In this document: positions 1 through 8,187 of the stretch, in pieces | Numbering within the stretch: the stretch's first letter is position 1 | Layout: each line of letters starts with the position of its first letter | NCBI RefSeq assembly: GCF_024218775.1 | Contig: NZ_CP100404.1 | Coordinates: 186,001-250,000 of the forward strand | Source of the DNA: Haloarcula marina | Lineage (GTDB): Archaea; Halobacteriota; Halobacteria; Halobacteriales; Haloarculaceae | DNA: 64,000 nt | Direction of reading: 5' to 3' | Position numbers and translations under genes: made by a program | The notes under the pieces: generated by a model | What the model was told of the DNA's origin: nothing | Database searches by the model: none | What the model saw: the letters and a program-made list of their open reading frames with translations, nothing else

Positions 1-504
1 ACGGGCCGAGAGATGCTGTTTCCCGAAGCGGGTCACGACATCCCGTTCTCGGTGACGACGGTCGGGTACGAACTCGACGGTCACGAGGCGATGACGACCC
101 GTCGGGAGTTCGACTTCGGCCGCAAGCGGCGACGCTTCGACTCCGTGACCGTGTGGGACGACGACGGCGAGCGACTGCTCGACTTCCTCGGCCGTGGCGG
201 CCTCGTCGCCACGGAACTGCATCCCCGGGTCGAAAACGGTGCGCTCGTCGTCGAGGCGGGCCGTCAGTGGGTCCACCGCGACGGCCGGTACTACCGCCTG
301 CCCGGCCCCCTCGTCGCCGACGTGGAGGTGCGCGACCGCTACGACGAGACGGGGGAGTGCTACTACGTCCTCGCCACCGTCGAGAACGCGCTGGCGGGAC
401 ACATCCTCAGCTACCGGGGGTCCTTCACGCAGGAACTGACCGAACGCGAGGAAATCGCGGACCTCCGCCCGCTCACCCGCCTGCGAACGCTCCCGCCGCG
501 ATGA
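1..504 (+). CDS. DUF4166 family protein, 5' end outside the window
   Basis: The reading frame is open from base 1, so the true start lies upstream; the Met at base 13 is probably internal. The visible part matches my memory of DUF4166: an LFPE-x-GHD-x-PF block, an R-x-F-F-rich strand, an RRFDSVTVWDD block and an SYRGSF block near the end. The stop overlaps the start of the yndJ-like gene (ATGA), so the two are probably co-transcribed and translationally coupled. DUF4166 has no known biochemical function. The family call rests on pattern recognition only. Confidence 0.7.
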   Translation, partial: TGREMLFPEAGHDIPFSVTTVGYELDGHEAMTTRREFDFGRKRRRFDSVTVWDDDGERLLDFLGRGGLVATELHPRVENGALVVEAGRQWVHRDGRYYRLPGPLVADVEVRDRYDETGECYYVLATVENALAGHILSYRGSFTQELTEREEIADLRPLTRLRTLPPR

Positions 505-1481
505 GCGACGCGGTCCGGTGGCCCGGAGACCGTCTCGGGGCCCGACCGACCGTCGCCGGGGTCGCCGTCACCGACGCCAGCGCCGCTGCGGGGTCCCTGC
601 TCTGGGTCGCCACGGCCGTCCTCGGCGACCTCGGGCCGATCGAGCGCGCCCTGACGCTCGCACCCTTGGTCCTCGTCCCCCTCGGCGTCGGGATGGCCGG
701 GACGCCGTCGTTCGACGGGGCTGCTGGGCGACTCGTGGCCCTGGCGACGTGGCTACAGCCACTGGGTGCGGTCAGCCTGACGCTCTCGCTCGTCCGCGCC
801 GTCGACGGACCGACGGCAGCGGCGCTCGCCGCTCCGTGGCTCCTCGTCACCGGTCTGCTGGGCCTCGCCGCCGTCGTTCGAACGCGGGAGCGCGGTGGGT
901 TCGAAACGGCGGAGACGGCCGTCGACACCGGACTGGCCTACGCCTCTGTCGGGGCGGTGGCGCTGCTGTTGTTCCATCTGGACCTGACGTTCTGGTTCGG
1001 ACGCACCATCGTCCTCCTGACGGCAGTTCACTTCCACTACGCCGGGTTCGTTCTCCCCGTCGTGACGGGGCTGACTGCACGCTGCGGGCCGGGAACGGAC
1101 GCCCGCTCGTTCCGCGCTCTCGTCGGCGTGATTCTGGTCGGACCGGCCATCATCGCCGTCGGCATCTCCGTCTCTCCGGTCGTCGAAGTCCTCGCAGTCG
1201 GGGGGTTCACCGTCGCCGTCGCGCTGTTCGGTGGCTACGTCGCGAGGCGTCTCGCCCCCACTCGCTCGCGTGCGCAGGGATTTCTGCTCGCCGGGTCGGC
1301 GGTGGCGCTCCCGGGTTCGATGGCGCTCGCGCTGGGTTACGGCGTCGCGACGTTCACCGGCCTCTCGCTCGGCCTCGACATCGGAACGATGGTGGCGCTC
1401 CACGGGTCGCTCAACGCCTTCGGCTTCGCGTTGTTGGGGGTGGTCGGGTGGCGCGTGGCAGTTCCGCGGAGACGCGATTAG
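501..1481 (+). CDS. YndJ-like multi-pass membrane protein
   Basis: 326 residues starting at ATG 501, inside the stop of the preceding gene. Almost the whole length is hydrophobic, with about nine predicted transmembrane segments and a histidine-containing stretch (AVHFHYAGF, about residues 173-181) of the kind seen in YndJ proteins. The partner DUF4166 gene supports the assignment, as both families occur together in bacteria such as Bacillus. Function unknown. The 3' end overlaps the end of the convergent small membrane protein gene by four bases. Confidence 0.65.
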   Translation: MSDAVRWPGDRLGARPTVAGVAVTDASAAAGSLLWVATAVLGDLGPIERALTLAPLVLVPLGVGMAGTPSFDGAAGRLVALATWLQPLGAVSLTLSLVRAVDGPTAAALAAPWLLVTGLLGLAAVVRTRERGGFETAETAVDTGLAYASVGAVALLLFHLDLTFWFGRTIVLLTAVHFHYAGFVLPVVTGLTARCGPGTDARSFRALVGVILVGPAIIAVGISVSPVVEVLAVGGFTVAVALFGGYVARRLAPTRSRAQGFLLAGSAVALPGSMALALGYGVATFTGLSLGLDIGTMVALHGSLNAFGFALLGVVGWRVAVPRRRD

Positions 1482-1738
1482 TCGCCAGTCAGCGCCCGCT
1501 CGCAGTGCCCGCACGTCTCGCGGTCGAGTGAGTTCGGCGCGCCGCCGTGGGGACAGTCGGGCCGTTCGGCCGCCGTCACACTGTCGAAGGAACCGCTGTA
1601 CTCCGGGAGGACGAACGTCCCGAGAACGAGCGCCATCACCAGTATCCAGCCGACCGGGCCGAGAAACAAGAGGCCGACGACGGCGACGGTGGCGAGGACG
1701 CCGATGGCGGTGACCGCGGTGGTCTCTGCGCGGTTCAT
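1478..1738 (-). CDS. Small two-helix membrane protein with C-terminal zinc-ribbon-like tail
   Basis: 86 residues. Residues about 7-45 form two hydrophobic segments. The tail carries CPHGGAPN followed by C-x2-C (CGHC), which looks like a short haloarchaeal zinc ribbon in which one of the four usual cysteines is glycine, so His or a partner may complete the site. It overlaps the yndJ-like gene convergently. Unknown function. The core palindrome GGACGAACGTCC occurs inside its coding sequence, which matters as background for the regulatory motif proposed elsewhere in this annotation. Confidence 0.6.
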   Translation of the reverse strand: MNRAETTAVTAIGVLATVAVVGLLFLGPVGWILVMALVLGTFVLPEYSGSFDSVTAAERPDCPHGGAPNSLDRETCGHCERALTGD

Positions 1739-1760
1739 CCGGCGTGTTTCCGCGCCGCCG

Positions 1761-2201
1761 TCACTGCTCGGCCCGCTCCGGCTCCAGCCGGTAGCGCACC
1801 GTCTGCTGGCCGTCGAACTGGGGACCCGTCCCGGTTCGGGTAAAGCCGGTCGCCTCGACGGCGGTCTCGACCGCTTCGTTGCCTTCGGGGACCAGCAGTT
1901 CCACGGCCATGCGTTCCCGCTCCGCGAACCCGATTGGCTCCGAGAGCAGGCGCTCGCAGGCGTCCGCCGACCCGGCCAGTTGGGTGACGTGGACGGTCCC
2001 GCGCTCGGCGTCGTAGCTCACGAACCCGGTGATATCGCGGTCGTTCGCGGCGTCTCCAGCCTCGTCCTCATCCTCGTCGCCGTCGACCGTCGCGACTCGA
2101 ACCGTCCGGTCGTGGACGAGGTTCCGCATCACGTCCGGCGGACTGTCGGCGAGGCTGGCCAACCGTTCGGCGTCGGCCTCGACGGCGTCACGTATCTCCA
2201 T
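1761..2201 (-). CDS. GNAT-like N-acetyltransferase family protein
   Basis: 146 residues from the start MEIRDAVEADAERLASLAD, a typical GNAT beginning (strand, then helix alpha1). A longer reading frame to 2246 exists, but its first 15 residues look non-coding. A strongly acidic insert (about residues 40-55) is followed by ITGFVSY and VHVTQLAG strands and a C-terminal ATGF-type motif (EATGFTRTG) common in GNAT folds. The acetyl-CoA binding loop is not clearly canonical, so substrate and activity are unknown. It is divergent from the aspartate kinase gene. Confidence 0.55.
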   Translation of the reverse strand: MEIRDAVEADAERLASLADSPPDVMRNLVHDRTVRVATVDGDEDEDEAGDAANDRDITGFVSYDAERGTVHVTQLAGSADACERLLSEPIGFAERERMAVELLVPEGNEAVETAVEATGFTRTGTGPQFDGQQTVRYRLEPERAEQ

Positions 2202-2339
2202 AGGTGTGCGTGTGTGTTCCACGCAAATAAACCGTGTGTCGGGCACTCACCCCGCAAAACCGCGGCAGATGAACACAGTTATCCCGAGCGGCGGCCAACG
2301 CGACGGCATGACTCAGAGACACACACTGCGGGTGAAACG

Positions 2340-3515
2340 ATGCGGGTAGTCGCGAAGTTCGGCGGGACGAGTCTCGGGAGCGGCGACCGAATCAACCGCG
2401 CCGCCGACTCCATCGCCGCGGCGGTCGAACAGGGCCACGAGGTCGGGGTCGTCGCCTCGGCGATGGGCAACACGACCGACGAACTGCTCGAAGGCATCGA
2501 GTACGACGCGGCCGACGCGGACCGCGCCGAAATCGTCTCGATGGGCGAACGCACCTCCGTCCGGATGCTGAAGGGCGCACTCGCCGCCCGCGGCATCAAC
2601 GCCGTCTTCCTCGAACCCGGCAGCGAGGACTGGCCCATCATCACCGACGCGTTCGGCGAAGTCGACGTCGAGGAGACGAAGAAACGCGCCCACGCGCTGG
2701 CCGGACAGATGAAAGACGTGGTCCCGGTCATCACCGGCTTCCTCGCCGAGGACCACGAGGGCAACGTCACGACCCTCGGCCGCGGTGGCTCGGACACCAC
2801 GGCCGTCATGCTCGGCAACTACATGGACGCCGACGAAGTCGTCATCGTCACCGACGTGGAAGGCGTCATGACCGGCGACCCCCGCGTCGTCGAGGGCGCG
2901 CGCAACGTCGGCGAGATTTCCGTCGACGAACTCCGTTCGCTGTCGTTCCGCGGCGCGGAAGTCGTCGCCCCGTCGGCGCTGTCCTACAAAGACGGCGACC
3001 TCGCCGTTCGGGTCACACACTACCAACACGGCGACCTGCTCACCGGCGGGACCTCTATCGAGGGCGAGTTCGAGAACCTCATCGACCTCCAAGAGCAGGA
3101 ACTGGCCTGTGTCACCGTCGCTGGCCGCGCCATCCGCAACAGCCCCGGCATCCTCGGCGAACTCGCCTCTGCCATCGGCGGCGCTGGCATCAATATCGAC
3201 GCCAACTCCTCGGGGATGGACTCGCTGACCTTCTACGTCAACGCCGACGACGCCGACGAGGTGGAGGCGCTTCTCCACGACCGCATCGTCAACGACGAGA
3301 CGCTTTCGTCCGTGACCGTGGAGGACGACATCGCCGTCATCCGCGTCACCGGCGGCGACCCCAATCAGGCGGCCCTCCCCTACCGGGTGGCCGCACCGCT
3401 GGTCGACGCCCACATCGACATCTACGACGTCATCACCTCCGCCACTTCGGTGTCCGTGTTCGTCCCGTGGGACGACCGCGAGCAGGCGTTAAAGCTGGTG
3501 CAGGGCGTTTTCTAA
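2340..3515 (+). CDS. lysC: Aspartate kinase
   Basis: 391 residues starting MRVVAKFGGTSLGSG; the KFGGTS signature of the amino-acid-kinase fold is at residues 5-10. It phosphorylates aspartate, the first step to threonine, methionine, lysine and isoleucine. The central part has GRGGSDTTAVMLG (ATP/substrate loop) and the C-terminal third has two ACT-type regulatory domains (SPGILGELASAIGGAGINI is the clearest). A GGTGA Shine-Dalgarno sequence lies at 2331-2335, nine bases before the ATG, and a TATA-like AGTTATCC near 2275 would give a short leader. Upstream extension of the frame lacks coding character. Confidence 0.95.
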   Translation: MRVVAKFGGTSLGSGDRINRAADSIAAAVEQGHEVGVVASAMGNTTDELLEGIEYDAADADRAEIVSMGERTSVRMLKGALAARGINAVFLEPGSEDWPIITDAFGEVDVEETKKRAHALAGQMKDVVPVITGFLAEDHEGNVTTLGRGGSDTTAVMLGNYMDADEVVIVTDVEGVMTGDPRVVEGARNVGEISVDELRSLSFRGAEVVAPSALSYKDGDLAVRVTHYQHGDLLTGGTSIEGEFENLIDLQEQELACVTVAGRAIRNSPGILGELASAIGGAGINIDANSSGMDSLTFYVNADDADEVEALLHDRIVNDETLSSVTVEDDIAVIRVTGGDPNQAALPYRVAAPLVDAHIDIYDVITSATSVSVFVPWDDREQALKLVQGVF

Positions 3516-3620
3516 GAACCCACTTTTACTGCGGGGGGTTTCCTCGCGCCTCCGGCGCTGCGGGACCCTCCCGTTGCAAAAACGGCCTCAGAAACCGGAG
3601 ATTGCTGCTGGGCTGTCCTC

Positions 3621-3639
3621 GGAAGTGCACAGCACTTCC
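3621..3639. repeat. Perfect 8-bp inverted repeat with 3-base loop
   Basis: GGAAGTGC - ACA - GCACTTCC. First of three neighbouring hairpins of the same design in this spacer. Confidence 0.8.
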
Positions 3640-3647
3640 GACGTGCA

Positions 3648-3670
3648 TGGAAGACGCAGTGCGTCTTCCA
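3648..3670. repeat. Perfect 10-bp inverted repeat with 3-base loop
   Basis: Left arm TGGAAGACGC, loop AGT, right arm GCGTCTTCCA. It begins eight bases after the preceding hairpin and shares the outer GGAAG arm with it. Confidence 0.85.
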
Positions 3671-3715
3671 CACTGCGTTAGCGCTTCGCTCTACCGAACG
3701 TGGGGAAAAACGCGG

Positions 3716-3734
3716 GACGCGGCGATGCCGCGTC
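3716..3734. repeat. Perfect 8-bp inverted repeat with 3-base loop
   Basis: GACGCGGC - GAT - GCCGCGTC. Same architecture as the two hairpins about 50-100 bases upstream. Confidence 0.8.
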
Positions 3735-3957
3735 TCGTGAAGTCGCGCTCACTTCGCTCGCGCGGTATACTGCCTCCGAACTACCAGTCGCGCGTTTGCC
3801 CGTCCCCGTCTTCGTGAGCGCAGCGAAGGAAGTCTCGTCAGAGCCTGCGCTGACGGTGTGTCGTGCGCCGGAGCGTACTCCCGCCCACAGAACGGTAACC
3901 GCCGCGCGACCCCCTTGCGTCGAGTGCGACCGTCCGTTCCTCGCCGACGGCTGACCG

Positions 3958-4656
3958 CTACCGTCCCTGCGTCAACCGGAACCCGATTTTCCGCGGGAGT
4001 CCGGCGTCCTCGACGGCGTTGATGACCGCTCGGGTGTCGTACTCGACGCGGCGGTCCTCGACGGTCATCGCGTCGAGGTCGAGGACGGCGTAGGCGGCGC
4101 GGTGGTCGCCGTCGCGTGGTTGGCCGACGCTCCCGGGGTTCATGACGATGCCGTCGGCGTACACCTCGTGATGCTGGTGGTGGGTGTGGCCCATCACGAG
4201 CACGTCTTCTTCGCCCAGGAGGTCCGGCCCGAACTCGTCGGGGTAGGTGTAGTGGTCAGGGTCGTCGGGGTGACCGTGGACGAGTTTCACTCGGTCGTCG
4301 TAGGCGAATCGTTCGTCCGGCAGGTCCCGAAGCCAGTCGAGTTGCGCCTCGTGCAGTTGCTCGCGGGCGTGTTCGACCCCGGCCTGAGCCATGCCGTTGA
4401 ACGCGAACGGCGTCGTGGCGGCGACGGCCCGGTCGTGGTTGCCCATCACCGTCGGGACCGGTTCCTCGGGCCACGGCACGTCCTCGGGTAGGCCGTCCGA
4501 CTCGCCGCGCATCGCGTCGACGCAGTCGGCGTGCCACGGGTTGTAGCCGACCACGTCACCGGCACAGACGAGGCCGTCGACGGGCGGCATATCCGCCAGT
4601 ACCGCCGCCAGCGCGACCCGATTGCCGTGGATGTCTGAGAGGACGCCGACCTTCAT
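3958..4656 (-). CDS. Metallophosphoesterase (YfcE/MJ0936-type)
   Basis: 232 residues. All calcineurin-like metal motifs are present in order: SDIHGN (about residues 7-12), GDVVGY (about 38-43), GNHDR (about 72), a central HGH and GHTHHQ (about 155). The compact size and the motif spacing fit the YfcE-like phosphodiesterase group; the true substrate (a small phosphodiester or nucleotide) cannot be read from sequence. Single gene, convergent with aspartate kinase across the repeat-rich spacer and co-oriented with purO, which lies about 70 bases away. Confidence 0.85.
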   Translation of the reverse strand: MKVGVLSDIHGNRVALAAVLADMPPVDGLVCAGDVVGYNPWHADCVDAMRGESDGLPEDVPWPEEPVPTVMGNHDRAVAATTPFAFNGMAQAGVEHAREQLHEAQLDWLRDLPDERFAYDDRVKLVHGHPDDPDHYTYPDEFGPDLLGEEDVLVMGHTHHQHHEVYADGIVMNPGSVGQPRDGDHRAAYAVLDLDAMTVEDRRVEYDTRAVINAVEDAGLPRKIGFRLTQGR

Positions 4657-4725
4657 GATTCGTGCGTATGTGGTGGGGACTCTTTAGTGTCGCTACCGCG
4701 TCAGTTTTCGAAACCGCTGGCGGCG

Positions 4726-5334
4726 TTACTCGCCGTTGTAGACGGCCACGTCGAACGCGCCCGCCTCGCCCGAAACACCGGCCGCGCAGACGGCGTGTTC
4801 GAACTCGTGGTCGTACACTTCGCGGGCGGCCGTCTCGGCGTCCGTCGCCGCGAGGTCGAACGCCGTGGGGTCGTCCTCCTCGTAGGTGGCGACCAGCGTC
4901 GGTTCGGTGACCTCCTCGACGACGAGGGCGTCCCGCCGGACCGTCCCGATGACCGCGCCGGGGCCGTCGGCGTTCGTCGTCGGGTCCGCGGCGTCGACGC
5001 CGACGATGCCCGCGATACGCGGCGTGTCGTAGTCGTCCTTCTCGAAGTCCAGCGCGAGCAGGGGTTCGGCCAGCGCGTCCCGCGCGGGGTAGCCCAGCGC
5101 CAGTTTCTCGGCGATGGGGTCGACGTGCGAGCCGTTGCCCACGACGGCACCGTTCTCGGTGATTCGGACCCCGTTGTAGGAGATGTAGGGGTTGTCCGTC
5201 TCCGGGGCGTCCGGCGTCGGCCCGACGGTGACGGTGTCGCCGCGCTTGGTTGCTTCTCGGTTCGGGAACGACCGCGAGGAGACGCGGTACGCGCCCACCT
5301 CCGGGCCGACGACGACGAAACGTCCGACGTACAT
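4726..5334 (-). CDS. purO: Archaeal IMP cyclohydrolase PurO
   Basis: Archaeal PurO closes the second purine ring, FAICAR to IMP, replacing the cyclohydrolase domain of bacterial PurH. The start [10 protein letters not shown] followed by [11 protein letters not shown] (about residues 16-26) and [10 protein letters not shown] is the classic PurO N-terminal pattern, and the length (about 202 residues) fits the family. A start three codons upstream (MSDMYVG, 5343) is equally possible. The frame continues upstream across the tRNA, which is clearly not coding. Confidence 0.93.
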   Translation of the reverse strand: MYVGRFVVVGPEVGAYRVSSRSFPNREATKRGDTVTVGPTPDAPETDNPYISYNGVRITENGAVVGNGSHVDPIAEKLALGYPARDALAEPLLALDFEKDDYDTPRIAGIVGVDAADPTTNADGPGAVIGTVRRDALVVEEVTEPTLVATYEEDDPTAFDLAATDAETAAREVYDHEFEHAVCAAGVSGEAGAFDVAVYNGE

Positions 5335-5474
5335 ATCCGACATGGGCGGCCAACGCGGCAAAGCGGTGTCGATGTTCGCCAGTCGACTGTCGTGGCGCGT
5401 GCTGTCGCGTCGCATGCTGAAACCAATCGCGCAACGCTTACAAGGGACCGCGGGGTACAGACAGATGCGCTCAG

Positions 5475-5547
5475 TCCATTGGGGTAGTGGCCAATCCTGA
5501 AGCCTTCTGGGGGCTTCGACCCTGGTTCGAATCCAGGATGGACTACT
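5475..5547 (+). tRNA. tRNA-Gln (anticodon CTG)
   Basis: Cloverleaf read by eye: acceptor arm AGTCCAT pairs with ATGGACT (5540-5546), discriminator A at 5547; D arm with GGGTAGTGGCC loop; anticodon stem AAGCC/GGCTT with loop TTCTGGG, anticodon CTG at 5509-5511; T arm CCTGG-TTCGAAT-CCAGG. CCA is not encoded. No intron is visible. Anticodon CTG decodes CAG, the main glutamine codon of GC-rich haloarchaea. Confidence 0.92.
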
Positions 5548-5616
5548 TCTCTTCCACTCGACTCCCGAGCGATGCCACCACCCGGCTACTTGTGACTCGA
5601 CCGCCAGAGCTAGAGT

Positions 5617-6048
5617 ATGGCCCCCGAACACGTCCTCGTCCCGCTGGATGGCTCACCGCTGGCAGACGAGGCGCTGGCCCACGCCGTGGAGACGTTCGAC
5701 TGTCGACTGACGGTGCTGAACGTCGTCGCCCCGCTGGACAGCGGCATGAGCGAGGGCGGGATTCTCGAACCCGGGGCGGACCGGCGCGAGGAAGCGACGG
5801 CACGGGCCGAACGCCTCGTCGACCGGGCACGTGAGACGGCCGCCGAGGCCGACCGGGCCATCGAGACGGCGGTGGAGTCGGGCGACCCCGCCGAGACGAT
5901 TCTCTCCTTCGTCGACGCGAACGACGTGGACCACGTCGTGATGGGCGGGCACGGCGGGACGCGCAACGAACTCGCGCGGCGACTGCTGGGGACGGTGGCG
6001 ACGGCCGTCGTGAGCGAAGCGCCGGTGACGGTGACCGTCGTCCGCTAA
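5617..6048 (+). CDS. Universal stress protein (UspA family)
   Basis: 143 residues beginning [20 protein letters not shown], the first strand and helix of the Usp alpha/beta fold. The ATP-binding signature near the end is present: [21 protein letters not shown] (G-2x-G-9x-G-S/T type). It overlaps convergently by four bases with the PiT transporter gene, a frequent haloarchaeal pairing of Usp proteins with transporters. Role is inferred only as nucleotide-binding stress or regulatory protein. Confidence 0.92.
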   Translation: MAPEHVLVPLDGSPLADEALAHAVETFDCRLTVLNVVAPLDSGMSEGGILEPGADRREEATARAERLVDRARETAAEADRAIETAVESGDPAETILSFVDANDVDHVVMGGHGGTRNELARRLLGTVATAVVSEAPVTVTVVR

Positions 6049-7229
6049 GCGAGTACCACGGCGAACGCGCGGTAGAGCGCGAACCCGAGGCCGATGGAAC
6101 TGACGAGCGTGATTATCCAGAAGCCGACAGTGACCCCTATCTTCCGCCGGGAGACGCCCGCCGACCCGCCCGCGAGGCCGCCGCCGATGACCCCCGAGAT
6201 GATGATGTTGTTGAACGAGATGGGGATGCCCAGCGCGATGGCGAGTTGGGCGATGATGAACCCCGGAACGAGGGCCGCGATGGAGCGGCGGACGCCGAGT
6301 TGGGCGTACTCCCGCGAGGTGGCCTGTAGCAGTCGCGGCGCGCCCATCCACGCGCCGCCGAGGATGCCCAGCGCGCCCACCGCGAGCAAGACGAGCGCGG
6401 GCAAGCCTAACTCCGCGCGATAGAGGTTCTCTAAGGGGCCGGTCGCGAGTCCCACCTGACTGCCGCCGCTGGAGAAGGCGACGACGCTCCCGAGGACGAC
6501 GAGGAACGTCTTGATGCCTTTGTCCACGGACGCCTGCGTGCGGCGGCGGATGAACAGGAAACTCCCGGCCGCGGCCAGCAGGGTCCCGACGACGGTGACG
6601 CCCGGTAGGGGGACGAGCATCGCGAGAAAGCCCGCCAGCGAGTTCTGCGTCGCACCCGGCGGTGCTGGGATGACGCTCAACTCCACGTTGGCGACGATGC
6701 CGCCGACGACGGCGGCCAAGAGCGGGACGCCGACCGTCTCGGGGATGTCGTCCCGGCGGAGGAGGGTGGCGGTGAGGTACGCGAGGCCGCCCGATACCGG
6801 CGGCACGAGCACCCAGAACGTCGCGATTCGGCGGTAGGTGTCGAAGACGGGTGCGCCGCCGAGCGAGAGGCCCACGCCTATCATCGCCCCGGTGGTGGCG
6901 AACGCCGCGGGGACGGGATAGCCGGTGTAGACGCCGAAGGCCATGAACGCCGTCGCGGTCAGCAGGCCCGCCGTCGCCGCCAGCGAGGTTATCTGGACGC
7001 CGTCGATGAGACCAGCGCCCACCGTCTCGGAGATGCTGCCACCTTGGGTGAGCGCCCCGAGGGCGGCGAGGATGCCGATGAGAAAGGCAGCCCGCATCGT
7101 CGAGATGGCGTTCGCGCCGATAGCGGGGGCGAAGGGCGGGGAGTTGCTGTTGGCCCCGAGCGCCCACGCCGTCACTAACCCGGTAATCGTCGCGAGAACG
7201 ACCAGCGCCCAGAAGACCACGTCTACCAC
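6045..7229 (-). CDS. PiT-family inorganic phosphate transporter
   Basis: 394 residues with about ten transmembrane segments. The two PiT repeats are visible: GANSNSPPFAPAIGANAIS (about residues 25-43), a GANN-type signature here written GANS, and the matching C-terminal part FNNIIISGVIGGGLAGG (about 337-353). The family moves phosphate with protons or sodium; a sulfate or other anion substrate cannot be excluded. The convergent UspA gene may modulate it. A TATA-like AACGTTTATC at about 7293 lies on the minus strand upstream. Confidence 0.88.
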   Translation of the reverse strand: MVDVVFWALVVLATITGLVTAWALGANSNSPPFAPAIGANAISTMRAAFLIGILAALGALTQGGSISETVGAGLIDGVQITSLAATAGLLTATAFMAFGVYTGYPVPAAFATTGAMIGVGLSLGGAPVFDTYRRIATFWVLVPPVSGGLAYLTATLLRRDDIPETVGVPLLAAVVGGIVANVELSVIPAPPGATQNSLAGFLAMLVPLPGVTVVGTLLAAAGSFLFIRRRTQASVDKGIKTFLVVLGSVVAFSSGGSQVGLATGPLENLYRAELGLPALVLLAVGALGILGGAWMGAPRLLQATSREYAQLGVRRSIAALVPGFIIAQLAIALGIPISFNNIIISGVIGGGLAGGSAGVSRRKIGVTVGFWIITLVSSIGLGFALYRAFAVVLA

Positions 7230-7338
7230 TGCCGGTTCACGCCTCCCGGCGTCCCGTCCGAATCATAATCGGGCATTAACACGCGCGACCGATAAACGTT
7301 CGCGCGACAGACGGCTGACGCCGCGGTGGCCGCACCGC

Positions 7339-7995
7339 TCAGTAACCCAGCGATTCGCGGACGAGGACGAGCGTCGTCCGCCCCTCCTCGGCCTCCTGCC
7401 GGTAGATGAGCTGTTTCGCGATGGCACTCCCGGCGCCGTAGGCGTCCTGCGCACGGGCGTCTTCCAGCGGGAAGGCCACGTCTTCCAGTCGGTCCAGCGC
7501 GGCATCTAAGTCGTCGACGACTTTGTTCGTCCCGGCGACCAGCAGGAGGTTCTCGGCGGCGAAGGGGTACGCGCCGATTCGGCTACCGGAGGCGTCGGCG
7601 GCGACGAGTTCGCCGGTCGCCGCGATGGCGTTGACGCTCCCGAGGAAGTAGTCGCTGGCCTGCGCCTCGCGTCGGGCGCGCTGGCGTTCGGCGTCGTCGT
7701 CGATACCGTACACTTCGCTGTGGACGTTCTCCCAGTCGTGGTCGCCTTCCGTGAGGTACTCCACGAAGCCGATTTCTTCGAGCGTCGTCGAGTGACCGTC
7801 CATCACCGACGCGCCCGCGGGAATCTGCTCCTGAATCTCCGCGAGTGCGGCCTCGCCGTCACCGACGACGACCACGTCGAACCCGCTGGCTTCGAGGTTC
7901 TCGACGGCTGCGTCGAGTTCGTCGTCGCTCGGTTGTTCGTCGAGTGTCTCGTCGTAGGCGACGCTGTCGGCGTACCCGTCTTTGTGTTGGGACAT
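7339..7995 (-). CDS. LUD-domain (LutC/YkgG-like) protein
   Basis: 218 residues. The central block GASVMDGHSTTLEEIGF and the later SVNAIAATGELVAADASGSR and ENLLLVAGTNKVV blocks are the hallmarks of LUD/LutC domains (DUF162). The family includes subunits of iron-sulfur lactate oxidation complexes, but no LutA or LutB partner is nearby and this protein has no cysteine cluster, so a role in lactate use is not shown. Stand-alone gene. Confidence 0.85.
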   Translation of the reverse strand: MSQHKDGYADSVAYDETLDEQPSDDELDAAVENLEASGFDVVVVGDGEAALAEIQEQIPAGASVMDGHSTTLEEIGFVEYLTEGDHDWENVHSEVYGIDDDAERQRARREAQASDYFLGSVNAIAATGELVAADASGSRIGAYPFAAENLLLVAGTNKVVDDLDAALDRLEDVAFPLEDARAQDAYGAGSAIAKQLIYRQEAEEGRTTLVLVRESLGY

Positions 7996-8058
7996 ACTCG
8001 ACCAGTCGCGACTCGGCGTGAAAAGCGCTCGCGGACGCCGCCGTTACCGGGTGACACC

Positions 8059-8082
8059 GGTGTTATCGTCGGGTGTTATCGT
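8059..8082. repeat. Direct repeat upstream of the BMP transporter
   Basis: GGTGTTATCGT occurs at 8059-8069 and again at 8072-8082, a 13-base period close to one and a quarter helical turns. It lies 106-129 bases upstream of the transporter start and in no gene. It could be an operator; nothing else in the window shares it to my eye. Confidence 0.5.
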
Positions 8083-8156
8083 GCCGCAGACGACACGCGC
8101 ACCGACTCGCTGGGGCTGCCTCGCGGACGTGTCGCCGAAACTGCACCCACCGAAGT

Positions 8157-8163
8157 GTTTAAC
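8157..8163 (+). promoter_or_regulatory. TATA box of the BMP transporter operon
   Basis: GTTTAAC centred 28 bases before ATG 8188, so the transcript should start at or just before the start codon (leaderless). Confidence 0.65.
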
Positions 8164-8187
8164 GGTGGCGGCGACACCACGTAGGAC

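Larger units (their letters stand above)
3516..3957. other. 442-base spacer rich in short hairpins, no gene seen
   Basis: Between aspartate kinase and the convergent phosphoesterase gene. Open frames here are short and look non-coding. The region holds at least three near-perfect inverted repeats with 3-base loops and several copies of haloarchaeal simple motifs of the type CGCTTCGCTC / GCTCACTTCGCTCGC. A run TTTT just after the aspartate kinase stop (about 3525) could serve as its terminator. No tRNA or known RNA was recognised. Confidence 0.6.

Noticed and set aside
1611-1622. GGACGAACGTCC, a perfect core of the proposed nitrogen palindrome
   Set aside because: It lies inside the coding sequence of the small membrane protein and far from nitrogen genes; taken as background showing the core is not specific by itself.
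3467-3954. Overlapping frames after aspartate kinase
   Set aside because: They cross several hairpins and lack acidic haloarchaeal composition; treated as spacer.
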